From the NCBI GenBank assembly GCA_020025875.1, contig JAHHRI010000036.1, forward strand, positions 1-14,047: 14,047 nt of DNA, given 5' to 3'. This DNA comes from Alphaproteobacteria bacterium (GTDB taxonomy: Bacteria; Pseudomonadota; Alphaproteobacteria; RF32; CAG-239). Positions 1 to 7,947 of this stretch are shown in pieces; the stretch's first letter is position 1, and each line of letters begins with the position of its first letter. The notes beneath the pieces are model-generated. The model saw only the letters and a list, made by a program, of their open reading frames with translations. It did not search any database and was not told the origin of the DNA. The translations under genes were made by a program, and so were the position numbers.

Positions 1-6
1 AGGTGG

Positions 7-35
7 TTTATAGGACACATATCAGACATTGTCAA
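7..35 (-). promoter_or_regulatory. Near-consensus sigma70 promoter reading leftward out of the window
   Basis: On the minus strand the -35 hexamer is TTGACA (30-35) and the -10 hexamer is TATAAA (7-12), separated by exactly 17 bases. Immediately upstream of the -35, at about 36-57, lies an uninterrupted A/T tract that resembles an UP element. The transcript would start at or just beyond the left edge of the window, so its product is not visible. Such a strong match with an UP-like tract is typical of stable-RNA or highly expressed genes; that part is inference. Confidence 0.75.
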
Positions 36-304
36 TACATTTTTTTAAAAAATTGCGCTTTTTTTAACACTCCTACATCAGAAAATATCTAAACTACTGT
101 TTATATGAACTTTATATCCTAACCCTATCCCTTGCTCCAATTCGATACCTGACACCGGCTTTGCTTAGTATGCGACACATCGGCTCAATCTACCGACACA
201 GGCGTATATATATTATATAGTAAAAACGAGTAAGAATCGCGCTTCGGCTTCCTTTTTTTTGATGACGAATCCGCCAACAATCGCTTTTCTTTTTTGATGC
301 TTTC

Positions 305-313
305 TGATATAAT
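305..313 (+). promoter_or_regulatory. Extended -10 promoter of the hydrolase gene
   Basis: The sequence TGaTATAAT is a perfect extended -10 element. No good -35 lies 16-18 bases upstream, only a T-rich stretch, which is common for extended -10 promoters. The expected start near 320 gives a leader of about 25 bases before the ATG at 347. Confidence 0.55.
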
Positions 314-346
314 CGGCAGATGAATAACTTAACAGATTGACTATAG

Positions 347-1192
347 ATGACTTTTACTTTCTTTACTCTCGGCGGACGCCAATTGTGGGAGGACATATAT
401 GTCTATCAAAAATGGCGGATTCAGCGTAATTGTATAACCAAACACTATCGTTTGCTCGATAATTGGGATATTCGTCGGGCCAGTGGCAGTTTTGAACAAT
501 GTCGACGGACTCTTGTGCGTTATGCCGAAATTTTTCAACTGACACCGCCCAGAGCCAAAGTCGTTATTCTCCTGCACCGACTAGGCGGCAACAAAAACCA
601 GTTTAATCAAATGGTTAAAATAATCGAATCGGCGGGCTTTGCTGCTGTTGCCGTCAACTATCCGTCCACCCGCAAAGGGCTGGGCGCGCATGTCCGACAA
701 CTTGAGCTTTTGCTCGGCAGCCTTGATTATGCAACGGAGTTTTCGTTTATTACCGTGGGAATCGGCGGACTTCTGGTCAGACAGTTGCTTGCCACCGATT
801 CGCTAAGGAAAGAAAAGGGCAAAATTCGGCGAATCGTTCAAATCGATCCGCCGAATCGGGGATTCAAACTATGGGAAAGGCTCTGCGACAGCAAAATAGC
901 AACTTTTATTCTCGGTCCGTCAATCAATTCCTGCGATTCGCGCAAGATAGTCCAGCTGCCGCGTTTTCCGGAAAACATAGAATTTGGCATTATCAACACC
1001 CACAACCGGATCGCCGAACTTTTTAAAAGAGTCTTGCCCGAACGTTGGCAAGTTATTTTCCCAAGGGCAACCGATTCGTTTTTGCCCGACGCAAAGGATA
1101 TGATCGACATAAAAACATGGAAAACGAATCCGGCTGCAGACAACAAAACGATTCGTGCGTGTCGGAATTTTTTGCTGAACGGAAAATTTTAA
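347..1192 (+). CDS. Alpha/beta-hydrolase-fold protein, probably catalytically degenerate
   Basis: The 281-aa protein has the layout of an alphaproteobacterial alpha/beta hydrolase family of usual length. It has an N-terminal WRIQ-N-T-H-RLLD segment (residues 23-38), an oxyanion-strand motif HRLGG (77-81; usually HGLGG), a YPST segment (105-108), the nucleophile-elbow region (136-145), a DPPNRG segment (167-172; relatives have APPNxG) and a C-terminal FLLNGKF (275-281). From memory of the family, the elbow reads GHSxGG. Here it reads TVGIGG, so Gly138 sits where the serine should be. The segment that normally carries the catalytic His (THTF) reads KTWK (256-259). It is therefore probably a pseudo-enzyme, or uses other residues. 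No signal peptide is visible, so it is probably cytoplasmic. The ATG at 347 gives the expected N-terminus, but its ribosome binding site is weak. It stands alone, with its own promoter. The fold call is fairly sure; loss of activity is inference. Confidence 0.75.
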   Translation: MTFTFFTLGGRQLWEDIYVYQKWRIQRNCITKHYRLLDNWDIRRASGSFEQCRRTLVRYAEIFQLTPPRAKVVILLHRLGGNKNQFNQMVKIIESAGFAAVAVNYPSTRKGLGAHVRQLELLLGSLDYATEFSFITVGIGGLLVRQLLATDSLRKEKGKIRRIVQIDPPNRGFKLWERLCDSKIATFILGPSINSCDSRKIVQLPRFPENIEFGIINTHNRIAELFKRVLPERWQVIFPRATDSFLPDAKDMIDIKTWKTNPAADNKTIRACRNFLLNGKF

Positions 1193-1247
1193 AAAACAGC
1201 AAAGTTGAAAAAATAAAAAAACTGTAACAATCTTTTATGTTTTTTTA

Positions 1248-1256
1248 TGTTATACT
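1248..1256 (+). promoter_or_regulatory. Extended -10 promoter of the VirB6 operon
   Basis: TGtTATACT forms an extended -10 element. No convincing -35 is seen. Transcription would start near 1263, leaving a short leader that carries AGGAG (1267-1271) before the ATG at 1280. Two 9-bp copies of TTTTATGTT at 1233-1241 and 1243-1251 sit one helical turn apart and overlap it. Confidence 0.5.
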
Positions 1257-1279
1257 GGTTAAAAATAGGAGTGGTGTAT

Positions 1280-1456
1280 ATGAAGACAATCTTAATAAAT
1301 CTGGGCATACTGCTTGCTTTGGCAGCCATGTACTACTTTGATTTTTGGGATTTATTTATATTCAAAAATGCCGTTTGGTATGCTTTTGGACTGGTGATTA
1401 TTGTGTTGCTGATCGGGTTAAAAGTGTTAGGTAATCCCTTTGGGAAAAGGAAATGA
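1280..1456 (+). CDS. Small two-helix membrane protein, first gene of the VirB6 operon
   Basis: This is a 58-aa hydrophobic protein with two predicted membrane helices, roughly residues 3-20 and 31-50, and a basic C-terminus ending GKRK. I start it at ATG 1280 because AGGAG at 1267-1271 lies 8 bases upstream. An in-frame ATG at 1247 would fall inside the promoter. The stop codon is adjacent to the start of the next gene, and an ATGA overlap occurs at 1453-1456, so translation is probably coupled. I do not recognise the family. It lacks a lipobox, so it is not a VirB7-like lipoprotein. Its size and position could suit a small T4SS inner-membrane subunit, in the way VirB3 is small and two-helix, but no sequence motif supports that. 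Function unknown. Confidence 0.7.
   Translation: MKTILINLGILLALAAMYYFDFWDLFIFKNAVWYAFGLVIIVLLIGLKVLGNPFGKRK
1447..1451 (+). promoter_or_regulatory. Ribosome binding site that decides the first VirB6 start
   Basis: AAGGA lies 1 base before the ATG at 1453 but 7 bases before the in-frame ATG at 1459. Normal spacing favours 1459. Confidence 0.5.
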
Positions 1457-1458
1457 CG

Positions 1459-4068
1459 ATGACTGGAAAATTAAAACAACAATTGATTTTTGGGCTCCTG
1501 GCATGGGGATTATTTGCATTTTTACCAAATATTGCCTACGCACAGGCATGGCTTGGTGCCACAGGCGCCGAATTGGAATTGGGCGGCACCACTTTGATCC
1601 GACTGGGAGGGCAAGCGGCGGTGGATAAAGTCGCTGCCGACGCCGGTTATAAATCCGAAAACATTAAAGCCGTTTCTTTTCAAGAGGCCGCAGATATGGC
1701 TGCCAAAGGAAGCGGGATCAACAATATATCCGGTGCTGCCAACGCCGCCGCCGCAAGATACAAAGGATCTGACGGCTTTTTTTCCGGCGTATGGAATACT
1801 GTCAGCGGTGCGGCACAAGATCTCTTTAGATCTTCCGACGAGATATCGGCCGATCTGGAACAATACAGAAATGAGAAAACAAATGCCAATATTGACAAAG
1901 CGGTAGCTACCGCCAAAGATGTGCAGGGTAAAGGTTCCAGTATCTTGAGCGGTAACATAAAATCGATTCCCGAAAAAATGGAACAACTGGAAATATCAGC
2001 CAAGGCCGTTGCCGTTTATCAATCTTCTCCCGACGGACAAAAAATGTATCTGGATAAAAATATGAAATCCATGAACGGCGTAATGAAAGGTTGTGTTCCG
2101 TTGCCGCTTAAGCTTGAGCAAAGCAAAAAATGTATTTTATGCCCGCTGTTTGTTATTTTGTTTAACACGGCACAGACGATGAGTTCCGCTTCGTACAACG
2201 CACTTGCCAAAGGGTTTAAAAACCTGCTTCTGATCGGTTTTGCGCTTTATGTTGCCTTTGTTACCCTTAAGCAGGTCAGTTCTTTTACAAAGCAAGACGG
2301 GCCGAAATATGTTTCCGATCTTTTGACCATGAGCTTTAAGATTTTGTTGGCTTATCTGATTTTGTCCAACGTGCAGGAGCTGTACACGCTGGTTCTGGAA
2401 CCGTTGCTCAACGCAGCTATGGAGTTTGGCAGCAGTTTCCTTTTCCGCAGCAGCGACAGCCATTCGACATCTTCTTTCATGACCTGTGCTTCGACAGAAC
2501 AGTTTAGCGATGGCACGACGATAGCCGTAGGCTACTATTCGGAGGGGTTGTTTGCCAAAATTGACTGCTTTGTACGCTCTGTTCAACAAGAACTGGCGGT
2601 TGCCACGTCCATCGGCAGTTCGCTGATGTGTGTTGCGCAAAACGAGGCCAGCCACTGGTATGGTCTGCCGGATATGACAATGTTGTTTAGCGGTCTGATT
2701 ATCTGGGTTTTCAGTTGGTTGGTTTGTCTGGCATTCGGTTTTTATTTGCTTGATGCGGTTGTCCGGCTCGGTGTTGTCGGCGGATTGATGCCATTCCTGA
2801 TTGCCGCGTGGCCGTTTAAGCTGACTTCCAAATACACCAGTACCGGTTGGCAGATGTTTATGAACACGTTTTTTACTTTTGTTTTCCTCGGATTGGTCGT
2901 GAGCGTTAACATAGAACTCGGACTGCAAGCCATTACCGGCGGCGAAGGAGGGTTTGACAAGATTAGGGATCTGGTCAACAATAATGAAGTTAAACCTCTG
3001 ATTGAGGTTATGAGTATTGGTTTGATGGGCTTGTTGTTCTTGATTCTGTGCTGCATTTTCGGATTTAAGCTTTGCAGCGAATCCGTCAGTCTTGCTTCGC
3101 AAATGAGCGGCGGATCGGGTGGCGACATCGGCTCACATATTGCCTCTCTTGGTGCGGGTGCTGCCAAATGGGGCACCATCCAAACTGGAAAAGCAACAAA
3201 AGCCGTTGGTCATACCGTCGGTCAAGGTTTGCACTTTACCGGTGAAGCCACCGGCATCAACGATAAGGTAAGAGCCGGAAAATCTGCCATTAAAACCAGA
3301 GCCTACAATGGTTTATCAAGGATGGGAAGCGCTATAGGGTTGAAAGGCGCATCGGCTTTAGCGAAAACGGAAACCTCGCCGAGAGGAAACGTAGCCGCAG
3401 CCGAACAAAACAAAGCAACAACCGACAACGACGCTCGCCAAAACTCGAAAGAAACGACATTTAAGCAAAATACGGAAACGACAGCCGAGCAGAACAAAAA
3501 TGCCAACAATCAACCGGCAGCAGACAACGAAGCGGCTGCAACAACTGCGACGAAGCCAAATACGGAAGCGACAGCCGAGCAGAACGTCAATACCAACAAT
3601 CAACCGATAGCTGACAACGAAGCGACTGCGACTGCCGCAGCCACACCGACGCAGAACGCAGAAGAAGGAAACGTTCAAAACATGGACGCAAACGCCAGTC
3701 AGCAGATGAGCGAGGGAGATAACGGAGCTGCCAAGGCCGCACCGAGAGAAAACAGAGGGGAAACACAGTCAAGTCGATCCCATAACCACTCAAAAGAAAA
3801 AATTGCCTCACAGGCTGAGAAGGAAGCTAAAAACAAAATTAAAGCAACCGAAAGAAAAGCCAAGGATAAAATAGAAGAATTGCAGAGCATAATCCGCAAT
3901 CTTGAAATTGAAAAGCAAGAGCTGGAAAAACAGCTTCGCGCTTCGGGCTCAAAACATTCTTCCGGTGAAAGCAGTATTGATTATGATATGAAGAAAAAGC
4001 TGAAAAAGCTGCAAGAAGAAAAACAAAAGCTAATAAGCCAACTGGAAGCTCTGAAAAACCAGAAATAA
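1459..4068 (+). CDS. VirB6/TrbL-family T4SS protein 1, with long repeat and coiled-coil tail
   Basis: VirB6/TrbL proteins form the inner-membrane core of the type IV secretion channel. This one has 869 residues, numbered from ATG 1459. A signal peptide occupies about 1-28 (ending AYA), followed by an alanine-rich periplasmic region to about 210. A CxxC pair (Cys225, Cys228) lies before the first membrane helix. Hydrophobic segments fall near 252-273, 285-306, 406-429, 434-454, 466-487 and 516-538, with a Cys-containing periplasmic loop (307-405) between the second and third, as in VirB6. From about 543 the protein is hydrophilic: two 30-residue repeats (671-730), an Asn/Ala/Glu-rich stretch, then strong coiled coil (about 778-828 and 841-868). 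Ordinary VirB6 is about 300 aa, so most of this protein is extra. It is second in the operon, 18 bases before the next gene, and resembles the fourth paralog (7957) most closely around the CxxC motif. The family call is firm; the partner set is unknown. Confidence 0.88.
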   Translation: MTGKLKQQLIFGLLAWGLFAFLPNIAYAQAWLGATGAELELGGTTLIRLGGQAAVDKVAADAGYKSENIKAVSFQEAADMAAKGSGINNISGAANAAAARYKGSDGFFSGVWNTVSGAAQDLFRSSDEISADLEQYRNEKTNANIDKAVATAKDVQGKGSSILSGNIKSIPEKMEQLEISAKAVAVYQSSPDGQKMYLDKNMKSMNGVMKGCVPLPLKLEQSKKCILCPLFVILFNTAQTMSSASYNALAKGFKNLLLIGFALYVAFVTLKQVSSFTKQDGPKYVSDLLTMSFKILLAYLILSNVQELYTLVLEPLLNAAMEFGSSFLFRSSDSHSTSSFMTCASTEQFSDGTTIAVGYYSEGLFAKIDCFVRSVQQELAVATSIGSSLMCVAQNEASHWYGLPDMTMLFSGLIIWVFSWLVCLAFGFYLLDAVVRLGVVGGLMPFLIAAWPFKLTSKYTSTGWQMFMNTFFTFVFLGLVVSVNIELGLQAITGGEGGFDKIRDLVNNNEVKPLIEVMSIGLMGLLFLILCCIFGFKLCSESVSLASQMSGGSGGDIGSHIASLGAGAAKWGTIQTGKATKAVGHTVGQGLHFTGEATGINDKVRAGKSAIKTRAYNGLSRMGSAIGLKGASALAKTETSPRGNVAAAEQNKATTDNDARQNSKETTFKQNTETTAEQNKNANNQPAADNEAAATTATKPNTEATAEQNVNTNNQPIADNEATATAAATPTQNAEEGNVQNMDANASQQMSEGDNGAAKAAPRENRGETQSSRSHNHSKEKIASQAEKEAKNKIKATERKAKDKIEELQSIIRNLEIEKQELEKQLRASGSKHSSGESSIDYDMKKKLKKLQEEKQKLISQLEALKNQK
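3469..3648 (+). repeat. 90-bp in-frame tandem repeat in the VirB6-1 tail
   Basis: Two adjacent 90-base units, at 3469-3558 and 3559-3648, encode 30-residue repeats beginning NTExTAEQN and containing NNQPxADNEA. The second unit decays toward its end. A degenerate partial copy (AEQNK...TDND) precedes them near 3396. The period is a multiple of three, so copy-number change would keep the frame. Confidence 0.8.
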
Positions 4069-4086
4069 GATAGAAAGGGACTACCG

Positions 4087-5433
4087 ATGGTGAAGAACAT
4101 TAACATAGCAAAATTTTGGAAATTGCTGATTCTTATTCCGGCAGTGTTACTGTTGTTTGCCTGTTCGGGGACTGATGGCAACAACTCGGCGGTTGACGAA
4201 ACCATGGAGGACAACACAACTCTGGAGGTCAAACATCGGGAATGTTGGCAAGCAGCCGTGGTTACGGCCATTTATGACACAACCAGTCATATTACCATGG
4301 GAATGTACAGCCACATGACGCAAGGTGCCATGGCGCTGATGATGGTGGCCTTTGCCGTTTGGCTTTCTTTCAGGATTATGAAGCATGTCAGCTCGTTTAC
4401 CGAAGAATCGCCGGCAGAAGTGTGGACCGAGGTCATGAAAAAGTTTTTCCTCTGCTTTGTCTGCGGATTGCTTGCCACCTCCTCTACCGGCGTAATATGG
4501 GTGCTAAACTCGATTATTTTCCCGATATACAACGCCTTTCTTGAACTTGGCAGCGAAATGTTGAATCATTTTTCGCAATCGGCAGGTGGCGGCGCCGACA
4601 GTATGCAATGGAACGGCAAAATGCTGTTTATCCCCTTTACCGGAAACGTAGAAGCAAATTACAACTTAGCTTGCTCGGTTTCCAACATGGATCCGGCAAC
4701 GCCGGAAGGTTTCCCCGTTGCGCCCAAGCAGATGATGGAGTGTATGATATGCGCGATAAACGAACGCTTAAACTTTGGATTTAAGCTCGGCTGGGTGATC
4801 ATTACCCAACCCGGATTTATGGCATTGGTCTGCGGAATAATTATGCTCCTCCTGTTCTTATTCATCAAAATCGGTTTTGTCTTTTATCTGGTAGACAGCA
4901 TCTTCCGTTTGGCCATGATGATTTTGATTTTGCCGATACTTATTATGGCTTATGCTTTCAAACCAACCCGAAACTGGACCACCTCCGGATTTGCCACCAT
5001 ACTCAATTCCGCTGCTTTTATGATGTGTATCGCCATTGTCATATTGATGGCATTGGCGGCGACTCAACAGATTTTGATCGACAACAAAGAACTTTTTGAA
5101 AGCGACAAAGCATCACTGGCAGACTTTAGCAAACCGTTGTTGATGTTGATGTTGGTTGCGTTCCTGCTGGTCGGATCCATGAATATTGCCAAGAGTATTG
5201 CCGATGATTTGGTCAAAGGCGGCGGGGATGCAAACTTCCAAAAGACGGTTGGCAAAATCGGTTTCTCTGTTCTGTCATGGGCAGGTGCCGGTATTGGTAA
5301 GAAGCTTGTCCAAACAGCAACAAAGGCCGGAGCGAAAAAATCGTCAAATTTCAGCGCATTGCCAGGAACTCATAGCGATGAGAAATCCACACTGCAATCT
5401 TTGACCGGTAAGGATGATGAGGATAAAAGTTAG
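4087..5433 (+). CDS. VirB6/TrbL-family T4SS protein 2, predicted lipoprotein
   Basis: This 448-aa VirB6-like protein is the shortest of the four paralogs. Its N-terminus is a lipoprotein signal: basic residues, a hydrophobic core and the lipobox LFAC with Cys26, followed by a Ser/Asp/Asn-rich linker. Membrane segments fall near 79-98, 118-142, 243-263, 265-290, 303-326 and 349-369. The first aligns with the other paralogs (AFAVWLSF...KHVSSF). At the position of their CxxC motif only one Cys remains (ECWQA, Cys53). The central periplasmic loop holds Cys196, Cys219 and Cys222, the last two as CMIC. The tail after about 370 is short (about 78 residues) and hydrophilic. AAAGGGA at 4074-4080 is the ribosome binding site, 6 bases before ATG. 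It is third in the operon, 15 bases before the next gene. A lipid anchor on a polytopic VirB6 is unusual. The family call rests on shared motifs and topology. Confidence 0.83.
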   Translation: MVKNINIAKFWKLLILIPAVLLLFACSGTDGNNSAVDETMEDNTTLEVKHRECWQAAVVTAIYDTTSHITMGMYSHMTQGAMALMMVAFAVWLSFRIMKHVSSFTEESPAEVWTEVMKKFFLCFVCGLLATSSTGVIWVLNSIIFPIYNAFLELGSEMLNHFSQSAGGGADSMQWNGKMLFIPFTGNVEANYNLACSVSNMDPATPEGFPVAPKQMMECMICAINERLNFGFKLGWVIITQPGFMALVCGIIMLLLFLFIKIGFVFYLVDSIFRLAMMILILPILIMAYAFKPTRNWTTSGFATILNSAAFMMCIAIVILMALAATQQILIDNKELFESDKASLADFSKPLLMLMLVAFLLVGSMNIAKSIADDLVKGGGDANFQKTVGKIGFSVLSWAGAGIGKKLVQTATKAGAKKSSNFSALPGTHSDEKSTLQSLTGKDDEDKS

Positions 5434-5448
5434 AGAAAGGATAAGAAC

Positions 5449-7947
5449 GTGACAAAGCAAACTAACATATTTCGCAAGCTGAAGGCAAATCTTAAGGTCT
5501 TGCTGCCAGTTTGCTTTGCGCTGATCTTCAGCGTTGGCAATGCTTTTGCCTCTCCCACCTATCAGATATCCGAATCCGATATTGCCAATGCAATATCTCA
5601 GAAACCGACAGGCAATTCGCAGGTTTACCGCCCGCAAGCCGGAAATGCAAACAGCGGCTCCAGCGCTCTTAACCGTGAAACGCGTCTGCTTAAACGCGCC
5701 CTGAACAATTCTCTTTCCGGCGAAGGCCCAGGGCTGACAGCTTATGCCAAAAGTTTGGTCGGCGATGGATTGCACGCCGGACTTGACCTTATTGACAAAG
5801 GGCTTAATGCCGGACTTGACTTTGTTGACGATACCGTGGAATCGATATTCAGCAATGTAGAATCGGCACTGCCCGACAACTGCCTGAAATCGTTTCTGGT
5901 AACCTATAACCCTGTTTATCAGCTCGCCAAATTGTCAACAAAAGCGGCTATCAAAATCAGCAAATTTGCCGTGAACGTTGCGGTAGGCGTTGCCAAGTTT
6001 GCAACAAATATCATTTTTGGCGTTTCTAACCGCGAATGCAACAAAGAAAGAATGGACGCCATTTATAAATCGAGTTGCTATGCCTGTGATGTTGTCACGG
6101 CTCTGATCGGCAGCTTTATGAATGCGTGCACCTATTTGTATGATGTGACCAAAGAAGCCGGCAGTAAGATTTTGTGGATCGGCATTATGCTCTGGATTGC
6201 CTTTTATGTCCTGCAACAGCTGTCATCGCTTAAAAATATTGAGCCGACAGCAATGGTCAACGATTTGTTGATTATGGCCTTTAAGGTGTTGGGAGCCTAT
6301 TTGGTAATCAATGCCGGTATTGATTTTTTTATCTCTTACGCCATTGTGCCGTTTATGAATTTCGGCGCTCAGTTTGGTATTGCCATGCTGGTCAGCGCAT
6401 CAACCGCCAGCGGTTTGGATATCAGCAACATCCAACTCGACAGTGCTTATCTTTTCAAAGACGGCCCGATTCCGGCATTTTTCCTCAACCAGTTGCTACG
6501 CTATGTTGCTGCCGTTGACTACACCGTATCCACACATCTTGAAATTGGCCATATGTTGACTTGTCATGCCACGCACGCCGGCGCCTATGACTGGGAAATT
6601 GCCCGCATTCCCAATCCATGGATTTGGTTTAGCGGCGCTTTCATCTGGTTCTTTGGCTTCATGATGACTCTTTCGATTACCTATTATCTGGTCGATATTT
6701 CCTTTAAACTCGGCTTTGCCATTATTGCGTTGCCGCTTACGGTTGCGCTGTGGCCGTTTAACGTAACCAAAGACAAACTGGGTAAATGTTTCAGCATTAT
6801 TTTGAATTCTGCCGGTATCTTGATCTTTTTGGGAATGACCGTGGCCGCAGGCTTGGCGATTGTCAGCAATGCTCTGGACATCGGATCGCAAGAAGCCATG
6901 AATACCAGCGTCGACTCCATTCTGACATCGGAAATGGACGGCACCACCAAAATGATGACGGCCATTGAGGACGGAGATAATGAATATATTGACCAACAAC
7001 TGGCTTTTTGGAGTTTTGGCTGGATTGTCATTCTATTTGCCTATCTGTTTGCCTTAAAACTCATTGCTTCAACCAAAGGCGATTATGTAAGCAGATTTTT
7101 CAACGGCATGCTCAATTCCGATCAAATGCACAAAGGACTTACTCAGGCAACAAAAATAGCCAAGCATCATGCCATGAAACCGGTTAAATTTGCAGGAAAA
7201 GCAGTTGCTAAGAAGGCGGGAGTCGCGGTAGAATACCTTGCCCAAAAAGTGTTTGACAAAAAAGAAAAAGAAAACAAAGGGCTGCTCGACAGAGCGGGAA
7301 GCTTCAAAGACCGAGTTATCAATTTGGGTAACGGCAAATTTGAAGAACAGCCCAAAGAGAAGCTGTCAACAGCCGAAAGCGTAAAACAAATGGCCAGCCT
7401 TAAAGGCAAAGACGAAGAAATGTTGAAAAAAAGCGACAGTTCAAGCGGTGGCGGCGTTGGTCAGGGAATGCAGCAAGCCGGACGCGGTATGCAGCAAACG
7501 GCAGATGCCATCGATCAAAGCTTGGATGCCGCAGATCAAAGTGTTAAGGCCGGGAATCAGGCCGTTCAAGGCGCCGCTCATGTCGGCACGGCCGCCTCTC
7601 TGGGCTTAGCCGCTCCGATAACGGAAACGACAGCCGCCGCCAGCACCGTGGCTTCGACTGCAGCTTCCGCCGGACTGAAAGCGGGTAAATTGAGCGCCAA
7701 AGTGATGAAAACCATCGGTAAAATCATGGAAAAAGCCGGTAAGGGTTTGGAAAAAATGCAAAAAACAGCTAACAAGCTGAAAAAAGTCAGTCGATCGGCC
7801 AAGAAATTTACCAATAAAGCCCAAAAGAACTTTAAAAAAGAGGAAGAACGTCCCGAAGCTGAACAACAAAATCCGGAACAACCGAAAGATGATATGATCG
7901 ACAATGCCGTCAACTCAACTTTCGGAATCAAAAACCAAAAGAAATAG
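5449..7947 (+). CDS. VirB6/TrbL-family T4SS protein 3, with helical-repeat ends
   Basis: This is an 832-aa VirB6-like protein starting at GTG 5449, with AGAAAGG (5434-5440) 8 bases upstream. A signal peptide covers about 1-35 (ending AFA). The periplasmic N-domain contains an 11-residue duplication (GLHAGLDLIDK then GLNAGLDFVDD, 108-129). The CxxC motif is SCYAC (Cys210, Cys213). Membrane segments fall near 240-258, 272-295, 391-414, 416-436, 447-472 and 521-540. The loop before the last one (473-518) is strongly acidic. The hydrophilic tail (541-832) is Lys/Gln/Ala-rich, includes GMQQAGRGMQQ-type repeats (673-710) and is predicted largely helical. It is fourth in the operon. The WPF motif (435-437) after the fourth hydrophobic segment matches the WPFK of the first paralog. 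The role is inner-membrane T4SS channel by family; the tails have no recognised function. Confidence 0.86.
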   Translation: MTKQTNIFRKLKANLKVLLPVCFALIFSVGNAFASPTYQISESDIANAISQKPTGNSQVYRPQAGNANSGSSALNRETRLLKRALNNSLSGEGPGLTAYAKSLVGDGLHAGLDLIDKGLNAGLDFVDDTVESIFSNVESALPDNCLKSFLVTYNPVYQLAKLSTKAAIKISKFAVNVAVGVAKFATNIIFGVSNRECNKERMDAIYKSSCYACDVVTALIGSFMNACTYLYDVTKEAGSKILWIGIMLWIAFYVLQQLSSLKNIEPTAMVNDLLIMAFKVLGAYLVINAGIDFFISYAIVPFMNFGAQFGIAMLVSASTASGLDISNIQLDSAYLFKDGPIPAFFLNQLLRYVAAVDYTVSTHLEIGHMLTCHATHAGAYDWEIARIPNPWIWFSGAFIWFFGFMMTLSITYYLVDISFKLGFAIIALPLTVALWPFNVTKDKLGKCFSIILNSAGILIFLGMTVAAGLAIVSNALDIGSQEAMNTSVDSILTSEMDGTTKMMTAIEDGDNEYIDQQLAFWSFGWIVILFAYLFALKLIASTKGDYVSRFFNGMLNSDQMHKGLTQATKIAKHHAMKPVKFAGKAVAKKAGVAVEYLAQKVFDKKEKENKGLLDRAGSFKDRVINLGNGKFEEQPKEKLSTAESVKQMASLKGKDEEMLKKSDSSSGGGVGQGMQQAGRGMQQTADAIDQSLDAADQSVKAGNQAVQGAAHVGTAASLGLAAPITETTAAASTVASTAASAGLKAGKLSAKVMKTIGKIMEKAGKGLEKMQKTANKLKKVSRSAKKFTNKAQKNFKKEEERPEAEQQNPEQPKDDMIDNAVNSTFGIKNQKK

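Larger units (their letters stand above)
1..346. other. Intergenic region upstream of the hydrolase gene
   Basis: No credible gene is visible in these 346 bases. The short open frames lack ribosome binding sites and protein-like composition. The stretch is AT-rich, with long T and A runs around 41-66 and 252-260. It holds a strong leftward promoter at 7-35 and a rightward extended -10 promoter at 305-313. The motif GACAC occurs four times (near 14, 151, 174 and 196); I cannot assign it a function. Confidence 0.6.

Noticed and set aside
201..240. Minus-strand TATAAT at 212-217 as a further promoter
   Set aside because: It lies in a TA-repeat stretch with no -35 at proper spacing, so it is likely chance.
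1193..1247. Terminator after the hydrolase gene
   Set aside because: The stretch is A/T-rich, but I find no stable GC-containing stem followed by a T tract.
2137..3102. 321-codon open frame on the minus strand
   Set aside because: It lies wholly inside the VirB6-1 gene in antisense, is Gln/Asn/Arg-rich without domain features or a ribosome binding site, and the plus-strand frame has clear VirB6 structure.
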